Origin: a virus
DNA length: 52,522 bases
Direction: 5' to 3' (one strand)
Virus record (IMG/VR): IMGVR_UViG_3300037150_000196
Coordinates: 1-52,522 of that record
The notes under the pieces were generated by a model, which saw only the letters and a program-made list of their open reading frames with translations, was not told the origin of the DNA and did no database searches. The translations under genes were made by a program, and so were the position numbers. Below, piece after piece: positions 15,249-22,433 of the stretch (the stretch's first letter is position 1; the number at the start of each line of letters is the position of its first letter).

Positions 15249-15537
15249 AATAGCCCAACTAAACGACTTAGTACGTCAAGGTACAGATGGTTACTCTTTG
15301 ACAGTTGGTATTCAGGAGTTAAGAGATATACCAGGGTTACTTTATGAGATTAAAGAATATAAAAGTTTTACAGAGGATAATGATCCTTATGGTGAGCATG
15401 ATTTTGGAACACTAGAATGGGATGGTGAACTAGTAAATTGGAAAATAGATTACTACGATCAAGCACTGCGTAACTGGTGCGATCCATTGTCCAGTAATTG
15501 TAGAAGGGTAGTAACTATTATGTTGGCAGGAGAATGA
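15238..15537 (+). CDS. DUF3768-like protein
   Basis: A 99-aa protein. The C-terminal half, NDPYGEHDFGTLEWDGELVNW, then KIDYYDQAL and VVTIMLAGE, matches the DUF3768 pattern found in plasmids and phages. Biochemical role unknown. The start ATG 15238 follows TTTGGAGG at the right distance; an upstream in-frame ATG was rejected because it lacks an SD and overlaps more. Confidence 0.75.
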   Translation: MNNKIAQLNDLVRQGTDGYSLTVGIQELRDIPGLLYEIKEYKSFTEDNDPYGEHDFGTLEWDGELVNWKIDYYDQALRNWCDPLSSNCRRVVTIMLAGE

Positions 15538-15704
15538 CGAATAGTGCCGCTAGTGAATTAGGTAAACTATCAGTTATTAAACGGCGTAAGTTAGCTGGTG
15601 GTCAGGAAGGTTTTAGAAGGCGTATGCAGGAGATCGCTAAGCTGCCCCGTAAAAAGGTACCAAAAACACCACTTGACAAAGGCTCTACAAAGGTTATTAT
15701 ATAA
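15534..15704 (+). CDS. 56-aa basic protein, unknown
   Basis: MTNSAASELGKLSVIKRRK... starts in an ATGA overlap with the previous stop and ends within the -10 region of the next promoter. Very basic (RRR, RKK), so nucleic-acid binding is possible. Family unknown. Confidence 0.55.
   Translation: MTNSAASELGKLSVIKRRKLAGGQEGFRRRMQEIAKLPRKKVPKTPLDKGSTKVII
15673..15700 (+). promoter_or_regulatory. Early promoter, repeat copy A
   Basis: TTGACA (15673-15678), 16-nt gap, TATTAT (15695-15700). About 45 bp around it is nearly identical to 22384-22428. It lies inside the 3' end of the preceding small gene. Confidence 0.75.
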
Positions 15705-15733
15705 GTAATATAAGGTTAATAAGGAGGAAGAAC

Positions 15734-15925
15734 ATGAACGAGAATACGTTCGAAACTGTGCTTGAGAAACGGTTAGAGACTGAGATAAACGAAGATGAAG
15801 CGATCAGAGCTGCGTTGGCCGATATGACCGGAGGTGGATCGGATTACTGGCAGGATGGTGTTTCGAACTATCAGATTAGACTGATAAAGGAACAATTTAG
15901 TAACCTATTAAGGGTAAGGGTATGA
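15734..15925 (+). CDS. 63-aa protein, unknown
   Basis: MNENTFETVLEKRLETEINEDE... has an AAGGAGGAAG site and follows repeat promoter A. Acidic N-terminus, then a GGGSDYWQDG turn and a helix. Its stop overlaps the next ATG. Function unknown. Confidence 0.7.
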   Translation: MNENTFETVLEKRLETEINEDEAIRAALADMTGGGSDYWQDGVSNYQIRLIKEQFSNLLRVRV

Positions 15926-16071
15926 TTTACTTTTGGGGAATTGTCGCCCTAGGTTGTATGTTTGGACTCGGTTATATGACCGGCCAGTTAAAAGAGCGCG
16001 CTGAGCAGTCCGAAAGGTTTAGTGACTATATTCAAAAGAGTGCTAAATATGCACCTAGAAAAAAACTATGA
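15922..16071 (+). CDS. Small single-pass membrane protein
   Basis: 49 aa starting MIYFWGIVALGCMFGLGYMT, one Gly-rich membrane helix followed by a charged cytoplasmic tail. The start overlaps the stop of the previous gene, and its stop overlaps the next ATG. Role unknown. Confidence 0.65.
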   Translation: MIYFWGIVALGCMFGLGYMTGQLKERAEQSERFSDYIQKSAKYAPRKKL

Positions 16072-16247
16072 CGAATAGGGAAATAGCTAAGATTGCCGAG
16101 GAAATGGGACTGATTACCTGGAGACAAACTGATCGAGTAATTAAAGGGAAGGACGTTTACGTTGAAGCTGGAGAGAGTTCCGGGACGTGGCCAGTGTCTG
16201 GGTTAAGAGCAGAAGTAATTAAAAGATTAAAGGAGGTAGATGCTTGA
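16068..16247 (+). CDS. 59-aa protein with possible HTH start, unknown
   Basis: MTNREIAKIAEEMGLITWRQ... resembles the beginning of a helix-turn-helix but is short. It overlaps genes on both sides by 4-8 bp, in the middle of a tightly packed operon. Function unknown. Confidence 0.6.
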   Translation: MTNREIAKIAEEMGLITWRQTDRVIKGKDVYVEAGESSGTWPVSGLRAEVIKRLKEVDA

Positions 16248-16452
16248 ATATAGTAGTTTGATTGAAAAAATTATCAACGACATTCCTGATATGTCTCTAA
16301 CGGGAATAGAAACGAAAATCCTGTGTATGCGCCTTAATAATGCTAGCTTAGAAGATTGTGGTAAGGAATTTGGTATGACTTGTGAGCGTATTCGTCAAAT
16401 TGAAGCTAAAGCACTACGGAAAATAGAAAAATATAAGGAGGCAAATGCCTAA
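16240..16452 (+). CDS. Sigma-70 region 4-like protein (stand-alone)
   Basis: 70 aa made almost only of a sigma region 4 domain: GIETKILCMRLNNASLEDCG, then FGMTCERIRQIEAKALRKIEK, the classic recognition helix and its flank. There is no region 2, so it cannot melt promoters alone. Such pieces may bind the beta flap of RNA polymerase or -35 DNA and redirect the host enzyme. AAAGGAGG precedes the start. A second, longer relative is encoded at 17611. Confidence 0.75.
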   Translation: MLEYSSLIEKIINDIPDMSLTGIETKILCMRLNNASLEDCGKEFGMTCERIRQIEAKALRKIEKYKEANA

Positions 16453-17614
16453 AGGGAAACCAAAGAAAAAAGGATTAAAGGAGGTGTCTGGTGTAGTTCA
16501 AGCTGGATCATTAACTCCATATAACGGTTCTGAACCAATAAGTGGGATAGCTCCTAAAGATTTAACCATTGAACAGTTAATCGCTAAAGGAATTGACCAA
16601 GGAGCTACGGTCGCGGTAATGACCGGACTGTTTGATTTAAGTGAGAAGATTAAAAAAGCCAAAGCCAAGGAAGCTTATGATAGTGATATGGGAAAGTTCC
16701 AGGGGAATTGCCCACCAATATCCAAAGACAAGGTTGTGCTTGGTAAAGACGGCAAGCCTCGCTATTCTTATGCCCCACTAGACGCTGTTGTGAGCCAAGT
16801 TAAGGGATTACTTATGGAGTATGGTTTTTCCTACTCTACGGACGCTGTGGTTGAAGATGGATGGGTAACTGCTATCTGTAAAGTAACTCACAAACTTGGA
16901 CATAGTGAACATAGTCAATTTAAAGTTCCGGTAGACAAAGAAGGATACATGAGCGCGCCACAGAAGTTTGCTTCGGCGTTGACCTTTGCTAAGAGATACG
17001 CGTTCCTAAACGCCTTTGGGATTATGACTGGTGATGAGGACACGGACGCCAATTATGAAGATAAAAAGGTACACACGCCCACGACCGAACCAGTAGAAAA
17101 GGTACAAGAAGGTACAAAAGCCAGTTATGATCAAGTTAAGAAGATATTTGCTTTAGCCAAAGACCTAGACCAGGAATCGACAGAGTTTAAGGATTGGGTT
17201 AAAGGGTATTTTAAACTAGAGAGTTTTAACGACTTGAGCATTACACGGGCGTCAAAACTTATAGAAGTCTTGGATAAGAAACTAGCTCTTAAGAACGCTG
17301 AAACAGATCCGTCTTTAAAGGTTGACGTTAAGGTTGAGAATATAACCGATGAACAGATAGATCGGGCCGCTGAGGACGCTTTAGTAGAAGATGTTAAAGA
17401 GGTTATGGGTGAGGCAGTTAGTGACGCATTCAAAGAGGAAGTAGAGGGCAAGATATTAAAGTTTGGTTTCAATGAGTTTGAGAAGCTTAAGCTTTATCGG
17501 AAGGCCTTTAACTTTGCCAACTATCCCAAGTCCGATGACGACTGGAGACAGCTTGGTTCGTTACTTGACTTGATGGAAGACGATCCTGAAGTATTAAAGG
17601 AGGTAAAAGAATGA
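16445..17614 (+). CDS. ERF-family single-strand annealing recombinase
   Basis: A 389-aa protein. Residues about 60-205 match the ERF pattern: KFQGNCPPISKDKVV, KPRYSYAPLDAVV, GFSYSTDAVV, CKVTHKLGHSEHS, ASALTFAKRYAFL, GIMTGDEDTDA. It anneals complementary single strands in phage recombination and repair. The C-terminal 180 residues are a charged linker followed by a helical domain, longer than in many ERF proteins. AAGGAGG precedes the ATG, and the gene overlaps both neighbours. Confidence 0.88.
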   Translation: MPKGKPKKKGLKEVSGVVQAGSLTPYNGSEPISGIAPKDLTIEQLIAKGIDQGATVAVMTGLFDLSEKIKKAKAKEAYDSDMGKFQGNCPPISKDKVVLGKDGKPRYSYAPLDAVVSQVKGLLMEYGFSYSTDAVVEDGWVTAICKVTHKLGHSEHSQFKVPVDKEGYMSAPQKFASALTFAKRYAFLNAFGIMTGDEDTDANYEDKKVHTPTTEPVEKVQEGTKASYDQVKKIFALAKDLDQESTEFKDWVKGYFKLESFNDLSITRASKLIEVLDKKLALKNAETDPSLKVDVKVENITDEQIDRAAEDALVEDVKEVMGEAVSDAFKEEVEGKILKFGFNEFEKLKLYRKAFNFANYPKSDDDWRQLGSLLDLMEDDPEVLKEVKE

Positions 17615-18060
17615 GGTCTATAAATCAACAACTAGATCATGATAAGAAGGTGGATTTTATTAATGAACACCGACCATATTTCAGTATTCTAACGCCTCGC
17701 GAACGAGATATTGTTAATATGAGGTGTCAGGGTTGGACACTTGAAGAGATTGGTACGATTTATGGCGTGACTCGTGAACGTATTAGATGCCTAGAAATTA
17801 AAGCACTTGAGAAATTGAAGAAAGCACCCTTGAACTATCCTGATCTAAAAGACATTAAACACGCTAATTCTACTAAAGACGAGTGTACTGTATCAGTTGG
17901 GGACATTCCCGAAGGTGAAGTTGTTGAGATAGTGACAGATATCGTTCTTGAGGGTAAGCGATTAAGAAGAGAGATTGTTAACATACCCTATCAACATATT
18001 GGATTCTTAATCCACGCCCTAGAACATTATCAAGATTATAAAAAGGAGATTAAAAAATGA
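17611..18060 (+). CDS. Sigma-70 region 4-like protein with extra C-terminal domain
   Basis: 149 aa. Residues about 24-72 form a sigma region 4 helix-turn-helix (LTPRERDIVNMRCQGW, LEEIGTIYGVTRERIRCLEI). The C-terminal 70 residues are a strand-rich domain of unknown type (GEVVEIVTDIVLEGKRL). No region 2 is present. With the 70-aa relative it forms a likely pair of RNA-polymerase-directed regulators. AAGGAGG precedes the ATG, which overlaps the ERF stop. Confidence 0.75.
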   Translation: MRSINQQLDHDKKVDFINEHRPYFSILTPRERDIVNMRCQGWTLEEIGTIYGVTRERIRCLEIKALEKLKKAPLNYPDLKDIKHANSTKDECTVSVGDIPEGEVVEIVTDIVLEGKRLRREIVNIPYQHIGFLIHALEHYQDYKKEIKK

Positions 18061-18302
18061 ATATGAAAGTTTTAGAAGTTGCATGGTTCAATAGCTGGAA
18101 TGGTTGTTTGGGGGTTGTTCTTGCTGAGGACGAGACTATGGGTTATAGATGCGCCTACTTTGACAAAGTAGATAGCGGTGATGAAGAGCAGGATATGCGG
18201 AATATTATGGCCGAGGGCGCCAAGTTGACACTACAACAGGCCAAGGGATTTTTCCCTGGTTGGGACTTAGACAAAACTTATAAAGGAGTAAAAAATGGCT
18301 AA
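18057..18302 (+). CDS. 81-aa protein, unknown
   Basis: MNMKVLEVAWFNSWNGCLGV... has an AAGGAG site and ATGA overlap with the previous gene. The composition is mixed, with an early aromatic beta segment. Family unknown. Confidence 0.7.
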   Translation: MNMKVLEVAWFNSWNGCLGVVLAEDETMGYRCAYFDKVDSGDEEQDMRNIMAEGAKLTLQQAKGFFPGWDLDKTYKGVKNG

Positions 18303-18486
18303 AGATAGAAAGTTTAAACGAGAATGGCTACTAAAGTTTAGCGGCACTTCAAAAGGCGATGAAGGTGAGGTTACGTTCGCAGAGTCTTTATTCAGTACGA
18401 TGTTAACTTCTGTAATTTATGCTTGGAATAACCAACACAAAACCACTAAAGTAGAGGTAGAGGAAGTTACGAAAAAGGAAATATAG
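18295..18486 (+). CDS. 63-aa protein, unknown
   Basis: MAKDRKFKREWLLKFSGTSKG... has AAAGGAGTAAAA upstream and overlaps the previous gene by 8 bp. Basic at the start, acidic at the end. No family recognised. Confidence 0.65.
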   Translation: MAKDRKFKREWLLKFSGTSKGDEGEVTFAESLFSTMLTSVIYAWNNQHKTTKVEVEEVTKKEI

Positions 18487-18493
18487 GAGGCTA

Positions 18494-18709
18494 ATGGCAA
18501 GAAAAAAAGCTAAAGCAAAAGTCGCAAAAATAAAGAAGATCAAAGTCGTTAAACCGAAAGTCGTCAAGGCGAAAAAAGTTAAAGTTCCGAAAGCTAAGAA
18601 GTTAGTTAATACACGAGTAAATAAAACTGCTCGAGATAAAGTTCTCGACCGTAAGCAGAAGGTGATGGATCGACACTCATCTGTATCTGTTAGGAAGAAC
18701 AAGGTTTAA
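18494..18709 (+). CDS. Lys-rich histone H1-like basic protein
   Basis: 71 aa, about a third Lys, with KKAK, KPKV and KAKK repeats through residue 38 and a basic C-terminus. The low-complexity Lys/Ala/Val/Pro pattern is like eukaryotic H1 tails and bacterial Hc1-like proteins. It probably binds DNA or RNA by charge. AGGAGG precedes the ATG. Confidence 0.7.
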   Translation: MARKKAKAKVAKIKKIKVVKPKVVKAKKVKVPKAKKLVNTRVNKTARDKVLDRKQKVMDRHSSVSVRKNKV

Positions 18710-18727
18710 AAGTTAATAGGAAGAGAG

Positions 18728-18910
18728 ATGAAATCAATAACTGGCGGTAAAGTAGACGAGTCCTCAGAACTTAAATCACCGGATTTTAAATGTAAGCACT
18801 GTGGTAAGGCTATCCAACCGATCTGGGCGATCAGAACTGGTTACTGTTCGGGCTGTTCAAAGATTTACTACAAGCGTAAAATAGATTTAAATAAGGAGGA
18901 AAATGGTTAA
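18728..18910 (+). CDS. Small zinc-ribbon protein
   Basis: 60 aa with CKHC and CSGC pairs 20 residues apart, a four-cysteine zinc site. A start site GGAAGAG lies upstream, and it overlaps the next gene by 8 bp. Probably a small nucleic-acid or protein binder, exact role unknown. Confidence 0.7.
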   Translation: MKSITGGKVDESSELKSPDFKCKHCGKAIQPIWAIRTGYCSGCSKIYYKRKIDLNKEENG

Positions 18911-19175
18911 GAAGCTAAGTAGGGAAGATTATAGAGTTTTCGTAACAGAGGCGTTCGAAGCGGTTATAAGAAAGTCGGGTGTATTTAATAGCTCGGATAG
19001 TTTAATAAAAGCTATGCAGGAAACCTATCCTGAGGACCAGATCAAACAGGCGTGTTTATCAGAAGCTCTCTTTACCTATTTCGAGACACCAGAAGCTATG
19101 GAAAAGTTTGGCAAAAGATTAGTCACAACCTCAATGTTGTTTAGAGCTATAGAGGAGCGAAAGCATGATAAGTAA
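18903..19175 (+). CDS. 90-aa helical protein, unknown
   Basis: MVKKLSREDYRVFVTEAFEAV..., all helix by appearance, with AAGGAGGAAA upstream. Overlaps both neighbours. Function unknown. Confidence 0.7.
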   Translation: MVKKLSREDYRVFVTEAFEAVIRKSGVFNSSDSLIKAMQETYPEDQIKQACLSEALFTYFETPEAMEKFGKRLVTTSMLFRAIEERKHDK

Positions 19176-19404
19176 AGTCGATCAGGAGCGTGAAATACTC
19201 CACGACTGGCACTATAAAGCCCACGAGGCTTTCGATAGTTGGTGGCAGGGTAAGAATATCCCCAGGAACTCTGCCTACGTCTGGTTACAGTTAAAAATGG
19301 GTTTGAGTAGTGGCGAGACCCATATTAAAAAGATGACTATAGAGCAGTGTCAAGAAGTAATAAGGTTAATTAAGGAGGACGATGAATCACAAAGAGAAAG
19401 TTAA
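19165..19404 (+). CDS. 79-aa protein, DUF3268-like zinc-free segment, unknown
   Basis: MISKVDQEREILHDWHYKAHEAFDSWW... contains a Trp-rich segment and MTIEQCQEVIRLIKED. The pattern of YxWLxxxMxL with MTxExCxxVI occurs in small phage proteins. Function not known. The ATG overlaps the preceding gene by 11 bp. Confidence 0.6.
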   Translation: MISKVDQEREILHDWHYKAHEAFDSWWQGKNIPRNSAYVWLQLKMGLSSGETHIKKMTIEQCQEVIRLIKEDDESQRES

Positions 19405-19567
19405 ACTAGCCCGTCAGTTGCTTACCGATGAGGAAAGGTACTTTAAGACAGGTAAGTTCCAATCTAAAGGCTGGGAAGAACGTAGGGCGGAAAAGAGAAG
19501 GCAAGTTGAATTAGACGAGGAGCGAGCCAAAACCAGAGCTAAGGATAGGTTAAAGGCCAAAAAGTAA
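19382..19567 (+). CDS. 61-aa highly charged helical protein, unknown
   Basis: MNHKEKVKLARQLLTDEERYF... then a run of alternating Arg/Lys and Glu, likely one long helix. AAGGAGGACG upstream. Overlaps both neighbours. Function unknown. Confidence 0.6.
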   Translation: MNHKEKVKLARQLLTDEERYFKTGKFQSKGWEERRAEKRRQVELDEERAKTRAKDRLKAKK

Positions 19568-19797
19568 TGGAAGATAGATTGACTAAGGAGATCGTCGTAA
19601 ACCGTATTAGAGGTTGTTTCAGACGCTCAACTTATTCTCTGATAATGATAGTGATCTGTACTCTTGAAATATTTTATTCTAAGAGAGGTTTTACTACTTG
19701 GGTATTAGGTGGTGTTGATATTCTGTTATGTTTTTCTGTTATGGGCTCTATGGCCATAGTTAAGAATCTTGAAAAACATCTTGACACTACTAATTAA
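19567..19797 (+). CDS. Two-pass membrane protein, unknown
   Basis: 76 aa with two hydrophobic segments (about 24-40 and 46-64) and charged ends. It starts at the stop of the previous gene. It is followed by two more membrane genes, so a membrane-associated unit is suggested. Confidence 0.6.
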   Translation: MEDRLTKEIVVNRIRGCFRRSTYSLIMIVICTLEIFYSKRGFTTWVLGGVDILLCFSVMGSMAIVKNLEKHLDTTN

Positions 19798-19817
19798 AAA
19801 CCATTACGATTTTGTTA

Positions 19818-20210
19818 ATGGCAAAGAATTGGCATAAGGAGCACCGAGAAAATAGATCGTTTTTAGATAGGATTGGAATTAAGGTCACTGGTTGGGTAGG
19901 TACAATGATTTGTGCGGTTGTTTTTATGTGTATTGCTCTAGTGAGTGCTCCGGCAGCCTTTGAAAGTGGCAACCCAGTAATTATTGTTCAGTGGGTGTCT
20001 GGAAACTTCTTACAATTAGTCTTGCTATCCGTGATCCTATTTGGAACGAATGAACAATCTAAAGCTTCAGAGGCGCAATCTAATGCCGACTTCGAAACTA
20101 ATGTGAAGGCCGAGAAAGAGATCGAACAGCTTAACCAAATATTAATTAACCAGAATACCGAACTAGCAGAAATTAAAAAGCTTCTCGGTAATGGTAAAAA
20201 GAGTAAGTAA
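19818..20210 (+). CDS. DUF1003-like membrane protein
   Basis: About 131 aa. Two membrane helices (about 24-45 and 58-76) are followed by GTNEQSKASEAQSNADFETNV and a coiled coil with KAEKEIEQLNQIL. This resembles the DUF1003 pattern of cytoplasmic-membrane proteins (helix pair, then DRxxAExDxxxNxKAExEI). Start ATG 19818 was chosen over a TTG two codons upstream. It overlaps the VIT-like gene by 20 bp, so both are likely made together. Confidence 0.55.
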   Translation: MAKNWHKEHRENRSFLDRIGIKVTGWVGTMICAVVFMCIALVSAPAAFESGNPVIIVQWVSGNFLQLVLLSVILFGTNEQSKASEAQSNADFETNVKAEKEIEQLNQILINQNTELAEIKKLLGNGKKSK

Positions 20211-20643
20211 ACAAGAAATTGAATCGGAAGAGATCTTCGGGGGTTTTGATGGTTTTACCAGTGCCGTTGGTGTCGTAATTGCTGCACTCTTGCAGAACAA
20301 TCTTCATACTCTAATTGTCGTTGTGGCTGGATTAGCGACCGCCTCGTCGTTGAGTATGGGTTTTGGGGAGTGGTTGGCCGACAACGGTAGGAGTGGCTAC
20401 AAGGCCTTTATTATGGCCGTAGCAACGCTTATCGGGACTTGTTTACCAGCACTACCATTTTTGTTCTTAAGTCGTGTACCGGCCATTCTAGTGGGGTCTT
20501 TGCTGTGTCTTTTAACTGTACTATTGATTGGTAAGGCACGTGGTAAAGGACTCCGGCCGTACATAGAGACATTTATTATTTTAGCAGTGGTTATTACGGC
20601 CACTGTAATTATTTCGTTACTAGCTGGAAACCTGGCCAATTAA
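20191..20643 (+). CDS. VIT/CCC1-family metal transporter-like protein
   Basis: 150 aa with an acidic-to-hydrophobic start and about four to five membrane helices. GGFDGFTSAVGVVIAALL and LATASSLSMGFGEWLADNG match the first two helices of VIT1/CCC1 iron-manganese transporters, whose Asp and Met-rich helix carry metal. The family usually has about 200 or more residues with a cytoplasmic metal-binding domain. Here that domain is absent and the loop is short. It may move Fe or Mn across the host membrane during infection. Confidence 0.7.
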   Translation: MVKRVSKQEIESEEIFGGFDGFTSAVGVVIAALLQNNLHTLIVVVAGLATASSLSMGFGEWLADNGRSGYKAFIMAVATLIGTCLPALPFLFLSRVPAILVGSLLCLLTVLLIGKARGKGLRPYIETFIILAVVITATVIISLLAGNLAN

Positions 20644-20660
20644 GCTCGTTGCATAAGTGC

Positions 20661-20688
20661 TTGACAAACTTTATTAAACGGTTATATT
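20661..20688 (+). promoter_or_regulatory. Promoter of the 20.7-21.0 kb RNA
   Basis: TTGACA (20661-20666), 16-nt gap, TATATT (20683-20688). It begins the 360-bp stretch without a gene. Predicted start is near 20695. Confidence 0.7.
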
Positions 20689-20695
20689 TAATTAG

Positions 20696-20990
20696 TAGCT
20701 TTAAAAAAGAGGTATAAGAAAGACGACAGATCACCTGCTCGGTAGATAAGGCAAAGGCCCAGGAAAACTGTACGGCGTCGAATCAGTCTCGATACTGGGT
20801 TGCTCGCTTCTATATTGCAATAGTGTTAGCTGAAAGGCGCACGCTATATATAAGACGGCAACCTGGTTAAGCTCAATTTTTAATAGGTTATGTGTTGGGA
20901 GTGACGACTTTTGGCTATTAAGCTCGGTATTGCCGATGAAAGTACTACGGAATAACTTGATCCGTAAACGGGTAGCCCTCAGCACATAGG
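20696..20990 (+). ncRNA. Candidate structured RNA, about 300 nt
   Basis: No ORF occupies this stretch. The 3' domain is closed by a helix of up to 12 bp (20888-20899 with 20978-20989, including ATGTGTTGGG) and holds hairpins TCGG/CCGA (20924-20936) and TACGGA/TCCGTA (20946-20966). TTAATAG (20880-20886) can pair with CTATTAA (20915-20921) as a pseudoknot. The 5' domain has GCCCAG/CTGGGT (20757-20762 with 20795-20800). It could be a free RNA or the long leader of the gene at 21007. I do not recognise the class. Confidence 0.55.
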
Positions 20991-21006
20991 ATATTAAAGG
21001 AGGAGT

Positions 21007-21156
21007 ATGGAAAAACAATCAAATAATTACGCGACACTTACGCCCGGACAAGCTGCTAAATACCTAGAGATAGTTAATAGCGGTAATATGGATGATATGT
21101 TCGATTGGGCTTCTGAGTTGGGTTGGGAAAAAGCTAAAGATGAGTATATTCACTAG
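21007..21156 (+). CDS. 49-aa protein downstream of the structured RNA
   Basis: MEKQSNNYATLTPGQAAKYLEI... follows AAAGGAGGAGT, which directly abuts the folded region. Acidic and helical. It may be the gene controlled by that leader. Family unknown. Confidence 0.65.
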   Translation: MEKQSNNYATLTPGQAAKYLEIVNSGNMDDMFDWASELGWEKAKDEYIH

Positions 21157-21297
21157 ATGATTAAGTCAAAAAGTACTGCGAAGGAGGCAGTTACTAAAAT
21201 GAGACTTACTGCCGTAAATAAAATCAGACGTATTAAAAAGATGATCGCCCAAGGAGCTAGACTACAGGACAGGTTAAGTATCTGGGAGAGTAAATGA
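21157..21297 (+). CDS. 46-aa basic protein, unknown
   Basis: MIKSKSTAKEAVTKMRLTAV... begins right at the previous stop. An alternative start is the internal ATG 21199, which has AAGGAGG upstream. Strongly basic. Function unknown. Confidence 0.5.
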   Translation: MIKSKSTAKEAVTKMRLTAVNKIRRIKKMIAQGARLQDRLSIWESK

Positions 21298-21367
21298 AAC
21301 AGTCAGTAATAGTGGATATTACTCGTTGGGTATAATGTTGTATAATAATTTCAAATAGGAGGACTTA

Positions 21368-21553
21368 ATGATAGAAAAAAGAAAAGTAGGAAGGCCCACG
21401 CAGAATAAACAAGCTGAGGCTATTTATTTGCGCCCGTCAGTCCACAGTAAGCTTATGGAATTAAAGGAACGTACAGGTATGAAAAAGAGTGTTCTAGTTG
21501 AAAGATTACTAGAGCTTTGTTTTAAAACTGACCTAGATAATGAGATAATGTAA
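21368..21553 (+). CDS. Ribbon-helix-helix-like DNA-binding protein
   Basis: 61 aa: a short AT-hook-like KVGRPTQNK, then AIYLRPSVHSKLMELKERTG and KKSVLVERLLEL, the strand-helix-helix layout of RHH regulators. Likely a small dimeric repressor. AGGAGG precedes the ATG. It could be the regulator that reads palindromes such as 12553-12564, which is untested. Confidence 0.7.
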   Translation: MIEKRKVGRPTQNKQAEAIYLRPSVHSKLMELKERTGMKKSVLVERLLELCFKTDLDNEIM

Positions 21554-21807
21554 TGGAAGAGCTAAGAAAAGAAGAGATTAATGCTGCGATAGAAAGAATG
21601 CCAAAGTCGAATACTTCCAAACCTATGAAAGGTAAACTCTACCAAGGTCTTGAAGGCGTTCAAATTAAAAGAGAAGTTGAGAAAGAAGAAACCAACCCAG
21701 ACGTCACCTGTCCAAAGTGTGGCAATACATTAAATTTGCCTGATAAAATGATTAAGCGAGGTGCTCGTTTACTAAGATGTCCTTGTGGTTGGTTAAGGGA
21801 GGATTAA
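21553..21807 (+). CDS. Zinc-ribbon protein, 84 aa
   Basis: The C-terminal third has CPKCGNTLNLP and RCPCGWL, a CxxC plus CxC zinc ribbon. The N-terminal part is polar and basic. Starts at the stop of the RHH gene. Function unknown. Confidence 0.65.
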   Translation: MEELRKEEINAAIERMPKSNTSKPMKGKLYQGLEGVQIKREVEKEETNPDVTCPKCGNTLNLPDKMIKRGARLLRCPCGWLRED

Positions 21808-22172
21808 TGGTAGTACCAGAGTTTAAAGCACCGGATTATTTCGTTGATTTTATGGCCGAGGCGGACGATCTACTCCAAGCGTTCCGAAAACAGTATCCTA
21901 GGCTGAAATTGACCGATAACTTTGAGCCCTTAAGTAAGCGCGAGGATAATTTGTTTAAGAAACTTCCTGAACAAGAAAGGTTTGAATTAGTCCATGCTCA
22001 AATGTTGTTCAACTCACTATTCCAAGTTGCCTATAAGAAGTTCTTTTTCTTAACTCCGGCCGCCAGATCCAATGACGATAAGGCAGCAATGTATTACTTT
22101 AAAGACGAGCAAGTTATTAGAGAAGTCGATTTGCTACCAAGAAATATGTTAGGCAAATTAAAGAAGGACTAA
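21807..22172 (+). CDS. 121-aa helical protein, unknown
   Basis: MVVPEFKAPDYFVDFMAEADD... is mostly helical with many charged residues. ATG 21807 was chosen because AAGGGAGGA precedes it and it touches the previous stop. No family recognised. Confidence 0.7.
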   Translation: MVVPEFKAPDYFVDFMAEADDLLQAFRKQYPRLKLTDNFEPLSKREDNLFKKLPEQERFELVHAQMLFNSLFQVAYKKFFFLTPAARSNDDKAAMYYFKDEQVIREVDLLPRNMLGKLKKD

Positions 22173-22381
22173 TGGACGACGAATACGTAATAAACGAAAC
22201 GGTTAAACCCAAAGGCTTTTCAGATAAAGCTGACGAGAACCCAAACTGGCATGCCCTTAAAACTTTTAGAGATTACTTCATCGCTACCCACGGGGGTAGA
22301 CTGGATAAGTTAACCACCAACGATCTAATTGAATTAAAGCGTCAAGAAGATATTTTTATTCAACAGAGCAAGGCTAGATAA
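22172..22381 (+). CDS. 69-aa protein, unknown
   Basis: MDDEYVINETVKPKGFSDKAD... sits 1 bp into the previous stop and ends just before repeat promoter B. Polar, helical at the C-terminus. Function unknown. Confidence 0.65.
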   Translation: MDDEYVINETVKPKGFSDKADENPNWHALKTFRDYFIATHGGRLDKLTTNDLIELKRQEDIFIQQSKAR

Positions 22382-22385
22382 TCAC

Positions 22386-22413
22386 TTGACAAAGGTTCTA
22401 AAAAGGTTATTAT
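22386..22413 (+). promoter_or_regulatory. Early promoter, repeat copy B
   Basis: TTGACA (22386-22391), 16-nt gap, TATTAT (22408-22413), within a 45-bp block almost identical to that at 15671-15710. It serves the methyltransferase-like gene at 22434. Confidence 0.75.
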
Positions 22414-22433
22414 TAAAGTAATATGGAGAGGGA

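Noticed and set aside
20696-20990. Group I intron
   Set aside because: A pseudoknotted fold is possible, but no split gene flanks it, and the typical core segments are not visible.
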